From Chloroflexota bacterium (GTDB lineage Bacteria > Chloroflexota > Dehalococcoidia > DSTF01 > RBG-16-68-14): a stretch of 21,378 nt of DNA. The DNA is taken from positions 1 to 21,378 of the forward strand of contig JADFRJ010000008.1 in the NCBI GenBank assembly GCA_022561355.1. Reading direction: 5' to 3'. The notes beneath the pieces are model-generated. The model saw only the letters and a list, made by a program, of their open reading frames with translations. It did not search any database and was not told where the DNA came from. Shown here one piece after another: positions 1 through 7,091 of the stretch. The position numbers and the translations under genes are program-made. Each line of letters begins with the position of its first letter. Position 1 is the stretch's first letter.

Positions 1-1596
1 GTGACGCTCTTCCAGGAGAACGAGAGCCTGCTGCGGAAGTACCAGGAGCGCCTGTTGCACGTGATGATCGATGAGTTTCAAGACACGAACATCGCCCAGT
101 ATGTGCTGGCGAGGCAGTTTGCGGGGGGCCACAGCAACATCTGTGTGGTTGGCGACCCAGACCAATCGATCTACTCCTGGCGTTCCGCCGACATCCGCAA
201 CATCCTCCACTTCGAGCGCGACTTTCCGAACGCCAAGACGGTCGTTTTGGAGCAGAACTATCGCTCCACGCAGACGATCCTCGACTCGGCGCACGCGGTG
301 ATCTCGGCGAACGAGCGTCGCAAGGAGAAGAACCTCTGGACGGAGCAGGGGGCCGGCGAACCGGTGACCGTGTTCGAGGCGTACAACGATATCGAAGAGG
401 CCGATTTCGTCGCGGCCGAAGTGGGAGCGTTGCGCAAGGAGAAGCGCAGCTCGGCGGACATCGCCGTGATGTACCGGACGAATGCGCAATCGCGGTCGCT
501 GGAAGAGGCGTTCATGCGAGAGCAAATCCGCTATCGCCTCGTTGGCGGCACGCGCTTCTACGAGCGGCGCGAGGTGAAGGACGTCATCGCGTACATGCGA
601 TTGATCCAGAACCCGCACGACAGCGTGGCGTTCGAGCGCGTAGTCAACGTGCCGGCGCGCGGGATTGGACAAAAGACGCTAGAGGAGCTGCGGCGCTGGG
701 CGGACGGCCTGAGCCTGCCGCTCTACGCCTCGCTGCAGGTGCTGGGCGATGAGCGTGAGCCAATGCCGCACCGGCTGGCGACGAGGGCCGTCACCTCCCT
801 GCTGGCCTTTCTGGAGCTGATCAACGGCTTAATTGAGGAGTCGCGCACGGCCACGGTGGAGGATCTGATGGCCTCCGTGCTGAAGAAGACCAACTATCGC
901 GAGTACCTGCTGGCGGACTTCGAAGAGGATGGAGAGGAACGCTGGGAGAACGTCCAGCAGCTTTTGGCGCTCGCCGCGGAGTACGAGGGACTCGCTCCGG
1001 AGGCGGCGTTGCCGCAGTTGCTGGAGGACGTCGCGCTCGTATCGCCGGGCGATGAGTTGGAGGAGGAGCTGGACGCGGTCACGCTCATCACGCTGCACGC
1101 GGCGAAGGGCTTGGAGTTTCCGGTCGTCTTCATCGTGGGGATGGAGGAGGGCGTGCTGCCACACATCCGCTCGTTCGATGACCCGGCGCAGATGGAGGAG
1201 GAGCGTAGGCTCTGTTACGTCGGCATCACGCGCGCCAAGGAGCGGCTCTATCTGGTGCGGGCGTTCCGCCGGCGGTTGATGGGACAGAGCCAGCACAACC
1301 CGGCTTCGCGGTTCCTGAAAGACATACCGGGGGACCTGATTGCCAAGCGAAAGACGACTGCGGAAGAGGCGGCCGACATGCGCTACAGCGGACCGAGCCT
1401 GGCGCGAATGCGGCCAGAGATGCCCAGCGAGGCGATGTTCGCTCCCGGCGACCACGTCCGGCACCAACGCTTCGGCGAGGGGGTCGTCGTCAACTGCACG
1501 GTCACGTCGTCGGACCAGGAGGTGACCGTGGCGTTCAAGGGCGGCGGAGGCGTGAAGAAGCTGTTGCTCTCCTACGCGCCGCTGGCGAAGGTGTAG
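1..1596 (+). CDS. pcrA: ATP-dependent DNA helicase PcrA/UvrD, 5'-truncated by window edge
   Basis: This is a superfamily 1A 3'-5' helicase, which unwinds DNA in repair and clears protein from DNA. Seen in the sequence: the Walker B/motif II DEFQDT at residues 24-29, motif III GDPDQSIYSWR at 51-61, motif IV QNYRST at 85-90, motif V around 359-376 (TLHAAKGLEFPVV) and motif VI around 401-417 (CYVGITRAKERLYL). The last ~50 residues form a small beta-rich module beginning PGDHVRHQRFGEGVV, the Tudor-like tail that in PcrA and UvrD contacts RNA polymerase. Members of the family are usually about 700-750 residues. The roughly 200 missing residues, including the Walker A loop, must lie left of the window, so the GTG at base 1 is most likely an internal valine. 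The stop overlaps the end of the convergent methyltransferase gene by 25 bases. The family call is firm; PcrA versus UvrD is a naming matter. Confidence 0.95.
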   Translation: MTLFQENESLLRKYQERLLHVMIDEFQDTNIAQYVLARQFAGGHSNICVVGDPDQSIYSWRSADIRNILHFERDFPNAKTVVLEQNYRSTQTILDSAHAVISANERRKEKNLWTEQGAGEPVTVFEAYNDIEEADFVAAEVGALRKEKRSSADIAVMYRTNAQSRSLEEAFMREQIRYRLVGGTRFYERREVKDVIAYMRLIQNPHDSVAFERVVNVPARGIGQKTLEELRRWADGLSLPLYASLQVLGDEREPMPHRLATRAVTSLLAFLELINGLIEESRTATVEDLMASVLKKTNYREYLLADFEEDGEERWENVQQLLALAAEYEGLAPEAALPQLLEDVALVSPGDELEEELDAVTLITLHAAKGLEFPVVFIVGMEEGVLPHIRSFDDPAQMEEERRLCYVGITRAKERLYLVRAFRRRLMGQSQHNPASRFLKDIPGDLIAKRKTTAEEAADMRYSGPSLARMRPEMPSEAMFAPGDHVRHQRFGEGVVVNCTVTSSDQEVTVAFKGGGGVKKLLLSYAPLAKV

Positions 1597-2456
1597 CAGC
1601 CTAGCTCCTCGCTCCCAGCAGCCAGGCTGTTAGCTCGTCGTCTCACAGGTTTCGTTGCCTTGATGGAGTAGAGCAGCGGTACGCTTCCGTCGTGCTTCGC
1701 GAGGCGAAACGACCCGTCGGGGCTGGCTACACAGGATGGGAAGAACTCTTCGACCGTGAATGGGAATTCGTGGAGGAAATCGATGCGGAGCCCGGCGTCG
1801 ATGAGTGCTGTGACGACCTCGCCGAGTGGATGGGGCCAGGAGTACGTAACTCGCTGCTCAAGCCGTGTGTCACGGGCGGCATAGCTACCGCCTTCCTCGA
1901 AACGGAGGGGCTCATCGGGCGTGAAGTATGGGCGGCTAACGGCCAGGTCTGTGGCGCCGCCGGGCTGTTCGAAGATGCCGCAGACGGGGTGGAACTCCAC
2001 GATGTAGGAAACGCCGCCGGGCCGGAGGAACTTCGCTACGATCTGTGCCCACCGGACAACATCCGGCAGCCAAAACAGGACTCCGTACGAGGTGAAGACG
2101 ATGTCGAACTGGCCGTCCAGCCTGCTCGGAAGGTCATAGACATCCGACTCGATGAATACGGCCTCTATGTCGCAGTCGTCCGCCAGCCTCCGGGCCGCCT
2201 TAATGGCGGGTTCCGAGAAATCCACGCCCGTGACCCGGGCGCCCATGCGAGCCCAGGAGAGCGTGTCGAGCCCGAAGTGGCACATGAGATGGAGCAGCGA
2301 TTGCCCGCTAACGTCGCCCATCTCCTCCAACTCAGTCGGCTTCAGCGCCGACTCGCCAGCCTTGAAGGCAGCCACGTCGTAAAACTCGGAATCGAGGTGT
2401 ATGGGCACGAGCCCGTTCCAGTAGCGACGGTTCGCTTCCGAGTACTCGTCGGGCAT
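1572..2456 (-). CDS. Class I SAM-dependent methyltransferase
   Basis: The 294-residue protein has a Rossmann-type methyltransferase fold. Motif I is the non-canonical LLHLMCHFGLDTLSWA at about 54-69, instead of the glycine-rich loop. Motif II is GVDFS at 77-81, followed by FDIVFTSYGVLFWLPD at about 118-132 and LRPGG at 144-148. The MCHFG variant is typical of a subfamily of uncharacterised methyltransferases whose substrate I cannot name. The ATG follows the stop of the M50 protease gene by 13 bases and has no obvious Shine-Dalgarno sequence, so it is probably translated by coupling as the last gene of the minus-strand run. The final ~25 residues, after SIKATKP, are arginine- and serine-rich and run into the convergent pcrA end. 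They look like a late addition past a lost stop codon. Confidence 0.85.
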   Translation of the reverse strand: MPDEYSEANRRYWNGLVPIHLDSEFYDVAAFKAGESALKPTELEEMGDVSGQSLLHLMCHFGLDTLSWARMGARVTGVDFSEPAIKAARRLADDCDIEAVFIESDVYDLPSRLDGQFDIVFTSYGVLFWLPDVVRWAQIVAKFLRPGGVSYIVEFHPVCGIFEQPGGATDLAVSRPYFTPDEPLRFEEGGSYAARDTRLEQRVTYSWPHPLGEVVTALIDAGLRIDFLHEFPFTVEEFFPSCVASPDGSFRLAKHDGSVPLLYSIKATKPVRRRANSLAAGSEELGCYTFASGA

Positions 2457-2469
2457 CGTCGGTCGCGCG

Positions 2470-3597
2470 CTAGTTCTCGACGGCCACGGCGCGGCGCACT
2501 TGGATTAGCCGCAGGATGTCCGCGCGGCTAATGATGCCGACGATGCGATTGCCTTCCACCACAGGCACCTGGTTCACGTCTGTCTCGCTCATGAGTTGGA
2601 GAACAGCCGCGGCCCCTTCTTGCGGCGAGACCGTGCGCAGCTTCTCGAACGGGGTCATCACGCTGTAGACGCTCGTCGTCGGCCAGTGTTTCCGGTCCAG
2701 TTGCTGGGCGTCCGTTAACGTGATCAGGCCGAGCAGTTCATCGCCGGCGACGACCGGGTAGCAGCGCCCGTGGCCGACCAGCATCATCTCGCTGACGAGG
2801 TGGTCCATCGTCATATCGGGTGGGATGGGAGTGAAGTCCCTGCGCGCGATCTCCCCCGCGGTGAGCCCTTCCAGCGTTGTCTGAAGGACGAGTTGCTCGT
2901 AACTGGAGGCGGATGCGTTCCGCAGGAACAGGCCGATGATGAACATCCAGATGCCTCCAATGGGGTTGCTCAAGAACACGAGCTGGGCAACTCCGGCCGC
3001 CATGAGGGCGTACGCTACGTACTCGCCCAACTTGGACGCAATGCGCGTCGCGCGTAGCCGGTTGCGGTTGCGGGCCCAGACGATCGACCGGAACACGCGG
3101 CCTCCGTCGAGTGGGAAGCCCGGCAGCATGTTAAAGGCAGCGATCACGCCGTTGATGAAGGCTAAGTAGCCCGCGATCGCGGCGGCCTCAGGCGATGGTC
3201 CCTGAAGCCCCAGCCAGAGGATGGCGAAGCCTGCGCCGATGGCGAGGCTGGTGAGCGGCCCGACGATGGCGATCTGGAACTCTTCGCCCGCGGATTCGGG
3301 CTCCCGGCCGAGTCTTGAAACGCCGCCGAAGACGAACAGCGTGATGCCCTCCACATGGATGCCGCGCGCCTTGGCGACGAGCGAATGCGAGAGTTCATGG
3401 AGCAGGATCGAAATGAAGAAGATGATGGCCACGATCACGGCCACGCCCCAGCGGCGGGTGTCAGACCACTCTGGGTAGTACTGCTCGAGGATGCCGCCCG
3501 CGAACGACCACGTGATCAGCCCGAAGATGAACACCCAACTCCAGTGCACACCGATCTCGATGCCAGCGATCTTACCGAGCTTGATGGAACTAGGCAT
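2470..3597 (-). CDS. Site-2 protease family M50 metalloprotease with two CBS domains
   Basis: This is an intramembrane zinc protease of the S2P/M50 class (375 residues, Rip3-like architecture). The zinc motif HELSH lies at 67-71 in a hydrophobic segment, and the third ligand region NMLPGFPLDGGR lies at 156-167. Several membrane segments fill residues about 15-225. Two CBS modules follow at about 245-302 and 310-368, ending in a typical GIISRADILRLI. CBS pairs usually bind adenine nucleotides and would regulate the protease. By family knowledge such enzymes cut transmembrane anti-sigma factors or other membrane proteins; the substrate here is unknown. The ATG has a fitting ribosome site (GAGAGGA, about 6 bases upstream). 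It sits 61 bases after the lipoprotein gene and 13 before the methyltransferase gene, all in the same direction. Confidence 0.93.
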   Translation of the reverse strand: MPSSIKLGKIAGIEIGVHWSWVFIFGLITWSFAGGILEQYYPEWSDTRRWGVAVIVAIIFFISILLHELSHSLVAKARGIHVEGITLFVFGGVSRLGREPESAGEEFQIAIVGPLTSLAIGAGFAILWLGLQGPSPEAAAIAGYLAFINGVIAAFNMLPGFPLDGGRVFRSIVWARNRNRLRATRIASKLGEYVAYALMAAGVAQLVFLSNPIGGIWMFIIGLFLRNASASSYEQLVLQTTLEGLTAGEIARRDFTPIPPDMTMDHLVSEMMLVGHGRCYPVVAGDELLGLITLTDAQQLDRKHWPTTSVYSVMTPFEKLRTVSPQEGAAAVLQLMSETDVNQVPVVEGNRIVGIISRADILRLIQVRRAVAVEN

Positions 3598-3658
3598 GAA
3601 GTCCTCTCAGTTAAATCATACCTCTTTGGAGGCGCTGCCCAGTGGATGCGAAGTGGAG

Positions 3659-4246
3659 CTACCGGGTCTCGACGTCGATCACTATCGTCTCGACGTTACC
3701 GATGGGCGCCGTCAAGTAATTGACCCTGAAATCGGCCTGTTCGTCTAGCCCGAAGACGAACGTCAACTCGCCTTCGAAGTCGCAGGACTGCTGGATCTCC
3801 AATATCGCCGGGAGGTTGGCGCTGAAGTCATCAGGCAGAGAGAACGTGGTCTCGCCAAGGTCGTCGTGGGCGATCGCGGGCGTGAAGCGTACCTGCAGGA
3901 AGGCCGCGCCTCCGATGTCCAGCGGCTCGCCGGAGCCGCAGGCGATCGGCTCGTCCACGTATTGAACATTGTAGTCTGGGACAAGCGGGGTGAAGACGAA
4001 GGAGACGCTGCTGTGCGAGCCGGCGTCCGTGGCTGTTGCGCTCTCCAGCGTCGCCGGACCCGTGCGGTCCCCACGGGTGATGCGGTCCTTAGGTTCTGTG
4101 TCACCGTTGAAGGCAATCGTGGGACGCGGGGCTGGCGTAGAGCCGTCAAGCGTGTCTGAGCCATCGCCGCCGCAGGCGGCGATTCCGATAGCGGCCACTG
4201 CGATTACGGTGGCGATGAGCACTGGCCCGAAGGGTACACGCAGCAT
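3659..4246 (-). CDS. AMIN-like domain lipoprotein
   Basis: This is a 195-residue exported lipoprotein. From the ATG at 4246 it has a short hydrophobic signal and a lipobox IAAC with the lipidated Cys at residue 25, followed by GGDGSD and a low-complexity linker. The rest (about 60-193) is a single beta-rich domain with SVSFVFTPLVPDYNVQYVDEP and AAFLQVRFTPAIAHD, which resembles the AMIN-like domains of actinobacterial and Chloroflexi lipoproteins. AMIN-type domains are thought to bind the cell wall. I chose 4246 over the longer TTG start at 4273 because AGGAG stands just upstream and overlaps the stop of the LLM gene (stop at 4254-4256, 7 bases away), giving stop-start coupling. The exact function is unknown. 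Confidence 0.78.
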   Translation of the reverse strand: MLRVPFGPVLIATVIAVAAIGIAACGGDGSDTLDGSTPAPRPTIAFNGDTEPKDRITRGDRTGPATLESATATDAGSHSSVSFVFTPLVPDYNVQYVDEPIACGSGEPLDIGGAAFLQVRFTPAIAHDDLGETTFSLPDDFSANLPAILEIQQSCDFEGELTFVFGLDEQADFRVNYLTAPIGNVETIVIDVETR

Positions 4247-4253
4247 AGGTCTC

Positions 4254-5162
4254 CTACTCCTCGAATGCGGCAAACAGCTCCTCCAGGGCCTTCATCTGGC
4301 CTCCTTCAGTCGATGATGGTACGAGAATCGGGGTCTTCACACCGGCCGCATACCAGGCCTCTACGCCTTCCCGCACTTCGGCCGCCGTGCCGAACAGCGT
4401 GACGTCGGCGAGCCAGTCGTCCGTCATGAGCGAGGCGATCTTGTCGTGTTCGCCGTTCTTGGCGGCGACGCGTATCGTCGCCATCTCTTCCTCATAGCCG
4501 GCCTCGATCCAGTAGTTGTTGTAGTTCGGGAGCAGCGAGTAGGAGACGAGGGTGCGCCGCATGACCTCGGCCGCGGCTGCCTTGTCGTCGGAGATACAGG
4601 TCGGGATCATGTTGCCGATGAAGAAGTCGTCCGACGTGCGCTGTTCCGGCGTGAGCTCCGCGAGCGACTCCTCCATGTGGGAACGGGAGCCGTTTGCCCA
4701 GACGATTCCTTCGGCAGTTTCGCTCGCTAGCTTGATCATGCGCTTGCGCAGCGTTGCTAAGATGATGGGTGGCTGCTCACCAGCGCGGGGCGTCGCGCGG
4801 AGGCCTTCGATGAACTTCCGCATGTCTTCCAGCGGCTTGCCCACTTCGACGCCGAGCGCCTTGTGCACCGGCCCGTGGCTGACGCCAACGCCGAAGTCGA
4901 AGCGGCCACCGCTCAGCTCATGGATCCAAGATGCCGTCTGGGCGAAGTCGCTGACGTGGCGGGTGTAGATGTTCGCGATCGACGTGCCGATGCGAATCTC
5001 ATTGGTGTGCATCGCGAGCGCCAGGCAGAGGCCGAGCCCGTCAGCGAACGAGGGACAATAGATACCGGAGAATCCACGCCGCTCGATCTCTTGGGCGGCT
5101 TCCAGCGTCGCCTTTCTTCGGCCGGGAACCGCGACGAGGCTGATTGCAGGTTTCTTGCTCAT
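4254..5162 (-). CDS. LLM-class flavin-dependent oxidoreductase
   Basis: This 302-residue protein belongs to the luciferase-like monooxygenase superfamily, TIM-barrel enzymes that use F420 or FMN. Recognisable segments are the N-terminal strand AISLVAVPGRR, ERRGFSGIYCPSFADGLGLCLALAMHTNEIRIGTSI (about 27-62), the IHELSGGRFDFGVGVSHGP stretch (about 80-98), and a C-terminal half with EVREGVEAWYAAGVKTPILVPSS. These match the F420-dependent LLM type common in Chloroflexi and Actinobacteria, but cofactor and substrate cannot be read from sequence alone. The ATG has a GGAG ribosome site 6 bases upstream. The gene lies 75 bases after the thioredoxin-like gene, with a strong hairpin between them, and its stop codon is inside the ribosome site of the lipoprotein gene, so the two are coupled. 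Confidence 0.9.
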   Translation of the reverse strand: MSKKPAISLVAVPGRRKATLEAAQEIERRGFSGIYCPSFADGLGLCLALAMHTNEIRIGTSIANIYTRHVSDFAQTASWIHELSGGRFDFGVGVSHGPVHKALGVEVGKPLEDMRKFIEGLRATPRAGEQPPIILATLRKRMIKLASETAEGIVWANGSRSHMEESLAELTPEQRTSDDFFIGNMIPTCISDDKAAAAEVMRRTLVSYSLLPNYNNYWIEAGYEEEMATIRVAAKNGEHDKIASLMTDDWLADVTLFGTAAEVREGVEAWYAAGVKTPILVPSSTEGGQMKALEELFAAFEE

Positions 5163-5185
5163 GTGGCGCTCCGTTCACACGCGAG

Positions 5186-5217
5186 AGGGCCGGACGTTCG
5201 AGAAGACGCCCGGCCCT
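5186..5217 (-). terminator. GC-rich intergenic stem-loop without U-tract (attenuator, processing or terminator-like)
   Basis: The arms AGGGCCGG (5186-5193) and CCGGCCCT (5210-5217) are perfect 8-base inverted repeats. Inside them an A-C mismatch is followed by a further 3-bp stem, CGT/ACG, and an 8-base loop. It lies about 20 bases after the stop of the thioredoxin-like gene and just before the LLM gene, and would be transcribed on the minus strand. No T-run follows, so it is not a classic intrinsic terminator. A role in uncoupling expression of the first gene from the rest is an inference. Confidence 0.5.
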
Positions 5218-5237
5218 GACTAAGCGTGTTCGTTTCG

Positions 5238-5840
5238 TTAGCTGACCTTGTCTTCAAGCAGCTGCCGGATTTCGCTAACCGCGGCGTCTCGCCAACCAGC
5301 CCAGATCGGACCTTGTTGGAACTCGACGTACGCTTTAATGTGCTTCTCGCGCTCTTCCGGCGTGATGTCCGCGTTGCGGAGCGGAGCTGTCAACTCTTGC
5401 AATTTGGACATCTCTTCGTTCGCTTTCGCTGGCCGCTCGATCCAGTGGGCGATGTACTCGTGCTCTTTCGTGTAGAAGACCAGGGTTGGGATCGATTCGT
5501 GCTCGCCATGCTTCAGGAACTCGGCCATGATGTCGTTGTTTTGGTCGCGGAAGAAGACGCGAAGCTCCATGCCGCTCACTTCCGCGATGCGCGCCATCAC
5601 CGGCAGCCCGCGGAAGACGTCCGGGCACCAGGCTTCGCCCAGGGCCAGGCAGCGCGCCGGGCCATTCGGGCGCGCTACCAACGCCTTGAGCGCCGCCGCA
5701 TCCTCGTCTGAGATGTGCGTGCCTTCGTAGTTCTCCTGGAAGCGTTCCAGGTTTCGATCGATGCCTTTGATCCATTCGTCGTACGGCTGACCCTGAGCGA
5801 AACGCTCGCGCGTGACGACACTCTCTTTCTGCTGCGTCAT
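5238..5840 (-). CDS. Thioredoxin-family protein with single-cysteine WCPDV motif
   Basis: This is a 200-residue cytoplasmic thioredoxin-fold protein with no signal peptide. The active-site position reads EAWCPDV at 69-75, so the first cysteine (C72) is present and the usual second cysteine (WCPDC or WCxxC) is valine. The cis-proline loop SIPTLVFY is intact at 116-123, and RDQNNDIMAEFL fits the Thioredoxin_9-like family. Loss of the resolving cysteine would rule out ordinary dithiol reduction unless C64, in the preceding strand, takes part; monothiol or binding roles are possible. The ATG has AGGAG 9 bases upstream. It is the first gene of the minus-strand run, with a candidate promoter at 5878-5907. 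Confidence 0.85.
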   Translation of the reverse strand: MTQQKESVVTRERFAQGQPYDEWIKGIDRNLERFQENYEGTHISDEDAAALKALVARPNGPARCLALGEAWCPDVFRGLPVMARIAEVSGMELRVFFRDQNNDIMAEFLKHGEHESIPTLVFYTKEHEYIAHWIERPAKANEEMSKLQELTAPLRNADITPEEREKHIKAYVEFQQGPIWAGWRDAAVSEIRQLLEDKVS

Positions 5841-5877
5841 TTCAAAACTCCTACTCCCACAAAGCGGTTAGTGCCGC

Positions 5878-5907
5878 AGTGTAGCGCGTATGTGCGGAGA
5901 CCTACAA
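5878..5907 (-). promoter_or_regulatory. Candidate sigma70 promoter for the thioredoxin-led run
   Basis: Read on the minus strand, TTGTAG (5902-5907) and TACACT (5878-5883) are separated by 18 bases, about 40 bases before the ATG at 5840. The fit to the consensus is moderate. The position in a divergent gap before the first gene of a five-gene run supports it. Confidence 0.42.
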
Positions 5908-6003
5908 CCTGGGCCGGGGTCTTCGGATGGCCGCTCCTGTGCAAGACGTTCAGCACTTCCAACTTGTTTCGGTCGCTGCGGTACAATGGTGACGTGAACC
6001 TGC

Positions 6004-6032
6004 TTGACAGCAGATTGGGCCGCTCTTAGGAT
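6004..6032 (+). promoter_or_regulatory. Sigma70 promoter for the DUF1461 gene
   Basis: A perfect TTGACA (6004-6009) and TAGGAT (6027-6032) have the ideal 17-base spacing. Transcription would begin near 6039, leaving a leader of about 28 bases with a strong ribosome site before the TTG at 6067. A second -10-like TACAAT at 5982-5987 lacks a well-spaced -35. Confidence 0.6.
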
Positions 6033-6066
6033 CACGAATACCGGTGGCCGGGCAGGGGAGGAACGT

Positions 6067-6795
6067 TTGGGTTTCGCTCGCCAGATTGCTGCGCTGCTCT
6101 TCATTGTGGCGCTACCGGTCGCTCTCATCACCACCACCGTTCGCGTTGTCCTCAACGAGCCCCGCCTCTACGAGTACGCGACGGACCACTACGACACGAC
6201 GGCCACGACAGGCATCGAGCGGTCTGAGCTGCTCCGCGCCAGCGGCGAGCTACGCGACTATTTCAACAACAGCGACGAATCGATCTTCATAAGCGTGCAG
6301 AGGAACGGATCACCGATCTCCCTCTTCAACCCGCGCGAGACAGCGCATCTCCGTGATGTGAAGGCCCTGTTCCAATTGACCTTCCGTGTCCAGGAAGTAG
6401 CCGTGCTGTTCGTGCTCGCCTATGTGGTGACCGTGTTCATCTGGGCGAAGGAGGGCACCTTCCGTTCGCTCGCGATGCAGGTGCTCACGTCGGGCTTGGT
6501 GACGCTAGTGGTCGTCGGCGCGCTTGGTGTCGTCGCCGTGAGCGGCTTCGAGGGAGCCTTCACCCAGTTCCATGTGATCGCGTTCGACAACGATTTCTGG
6601 AAGCTCAACCCGTCCCGGGACCATCTGATCCAGATGTTCCCAGAGGCGTTTTGGCAAGATGTGTCCATCTGGGTGGGGTTGGGCACGCTCGCGGAGATAG
6701 GCACACTGGGCCTGTTGTCCGCCATCTACCTCCGTGCCACAAGGAGTTCGCGTGTGAGCGTTACCCTGCCAGCGGGCGTACAGCCCTTTTCCTAG
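6067..6795 (+). CDS. TIGR01906/DUF1461 family integral membrane protein
   Basis: This is a 242-residue membrane protein of unknown function. Four hydrophobic segments are visible: near the N-terminus (GFARQIAALLFIVALPVALITTT), then VAVLFVLAYVVTVFIW, LTSGLVTLVVVGALGVVAV, and VSIWVGLGTLAEIGTLGLLSAIYL near the C-terminus. Family signatures are NPRETAHLRDVKALF and the FDNDFWKLNPSRDHLIQMFPEAFW stretch before the last segment. I chose the TTG at 6067, with GGGGAGG at 6055-6061 (5-base spacing), over an upstream in-frame TTG at 6004. That earlier codon is the start of a perfect -35 hexamer and would be upstream of the transcription start. The stop interlocks with that of fmdB in the tetramer CTAG at 6792-6795. 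Confidence 0.86.
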   Translation: MGFARQIAALLFIVALPVALITTTVRVVLNEPRLYEYATDHYDTTATTGIERSELLRASGELRDYFNNSDESIFISVQRNGSPISLFNPRETAHLRDVKALFQLTFRVQEVAVLFVLAYVVTVFIWAKEGTFRSLAMQVLTSGLVTLVVVGALGVVAVSGFEGAFTQFHVIAFDNDFWKLNPSRDHLIQMFPEAFWQDVSIWVGLGTLAEIGTLGLLSAIYLRATRSSRVSVTLPAGVQPFS

Positions 6796-7010
6796 CCGGC
6801 GCAGCTACAGGCCCCGCCAGCACATCCCGGACAGCCTCCGTCTCCGGATGGCGCGCTTGCGTCACGAGGACGGTCAGCGACCAACGAGAGGACACGCCCG
6901 GCCTTCGGGTGGCCGGAAGGGCAGGTCGCGGGCTCCGTGGACCGCTGCATAGGACGCAACAGCTCGAACGTCTCCCGGCAGGATGGGCAATGGTACTCGT
7001 AGAGTGGCAT
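6792..7010 (-). CDS. FmdB family zinc-ribbon protein
   Basis: This small 72-residue protein begins MPLYEYHCPSC, the hallmark of FmdB-type putative regulators. C8 and C11 form the first zinc knuckle. The second is CPSGH (C30, H34) rather than a strict CxxC. After a short linker the tail has four more cysteines (C60, C63, C68, C70) in a glycine-rich context. That tail is common in the family and may bind metal. Regulation or metal delivery are the usual proposals, without firm proof. A GGAGG ribosome site lies 10 bases upstream of the ATG. Confidence 0.85.
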   Translation of the reverse strand: MPLYEYHCPSCRETFELLRPMQRSTEPATCPSGHPKAGRVLSLVADRPRDASAPSGDGGCPGCAGGACSCAG

Positions 7011-7038
7011 AGACGTATCGCCTCCGTAGTGTGAGTGC

Positions 7039-7049
7039 TACAATCATAT
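7039..7049. promoter_or_regulatory. Overlapping divergent -10-like elements between fmdB and the flavoprotein gene
   Basis: TACAAT on the plus strand (7039-7044) and TATGAT on the minus strand (7043-7048) overlap in the only gap between the divergent fmdB and flavoprotein genes. Neither has a convincing -35, so these are weak candidates. Confidence 0.25.
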
Positions 7050-7091
7050 CAAAACCTACCTTGAGTATTTGCTGTAGGCGGGGAGGCCTAG

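Noticed and set aside
1..3. GTG at the first base as the start of the helicase gene
   Set aside because: The Walker A domain is missing, so the gene must begin upstream of the window.
1692..2531. 279-codon plus-strand frame opposite the methyltransferase gene
   Set aside because: It is an antisense shadow with no known motif. The minus-strand frame has methyltransferase motifs and operon spacing.
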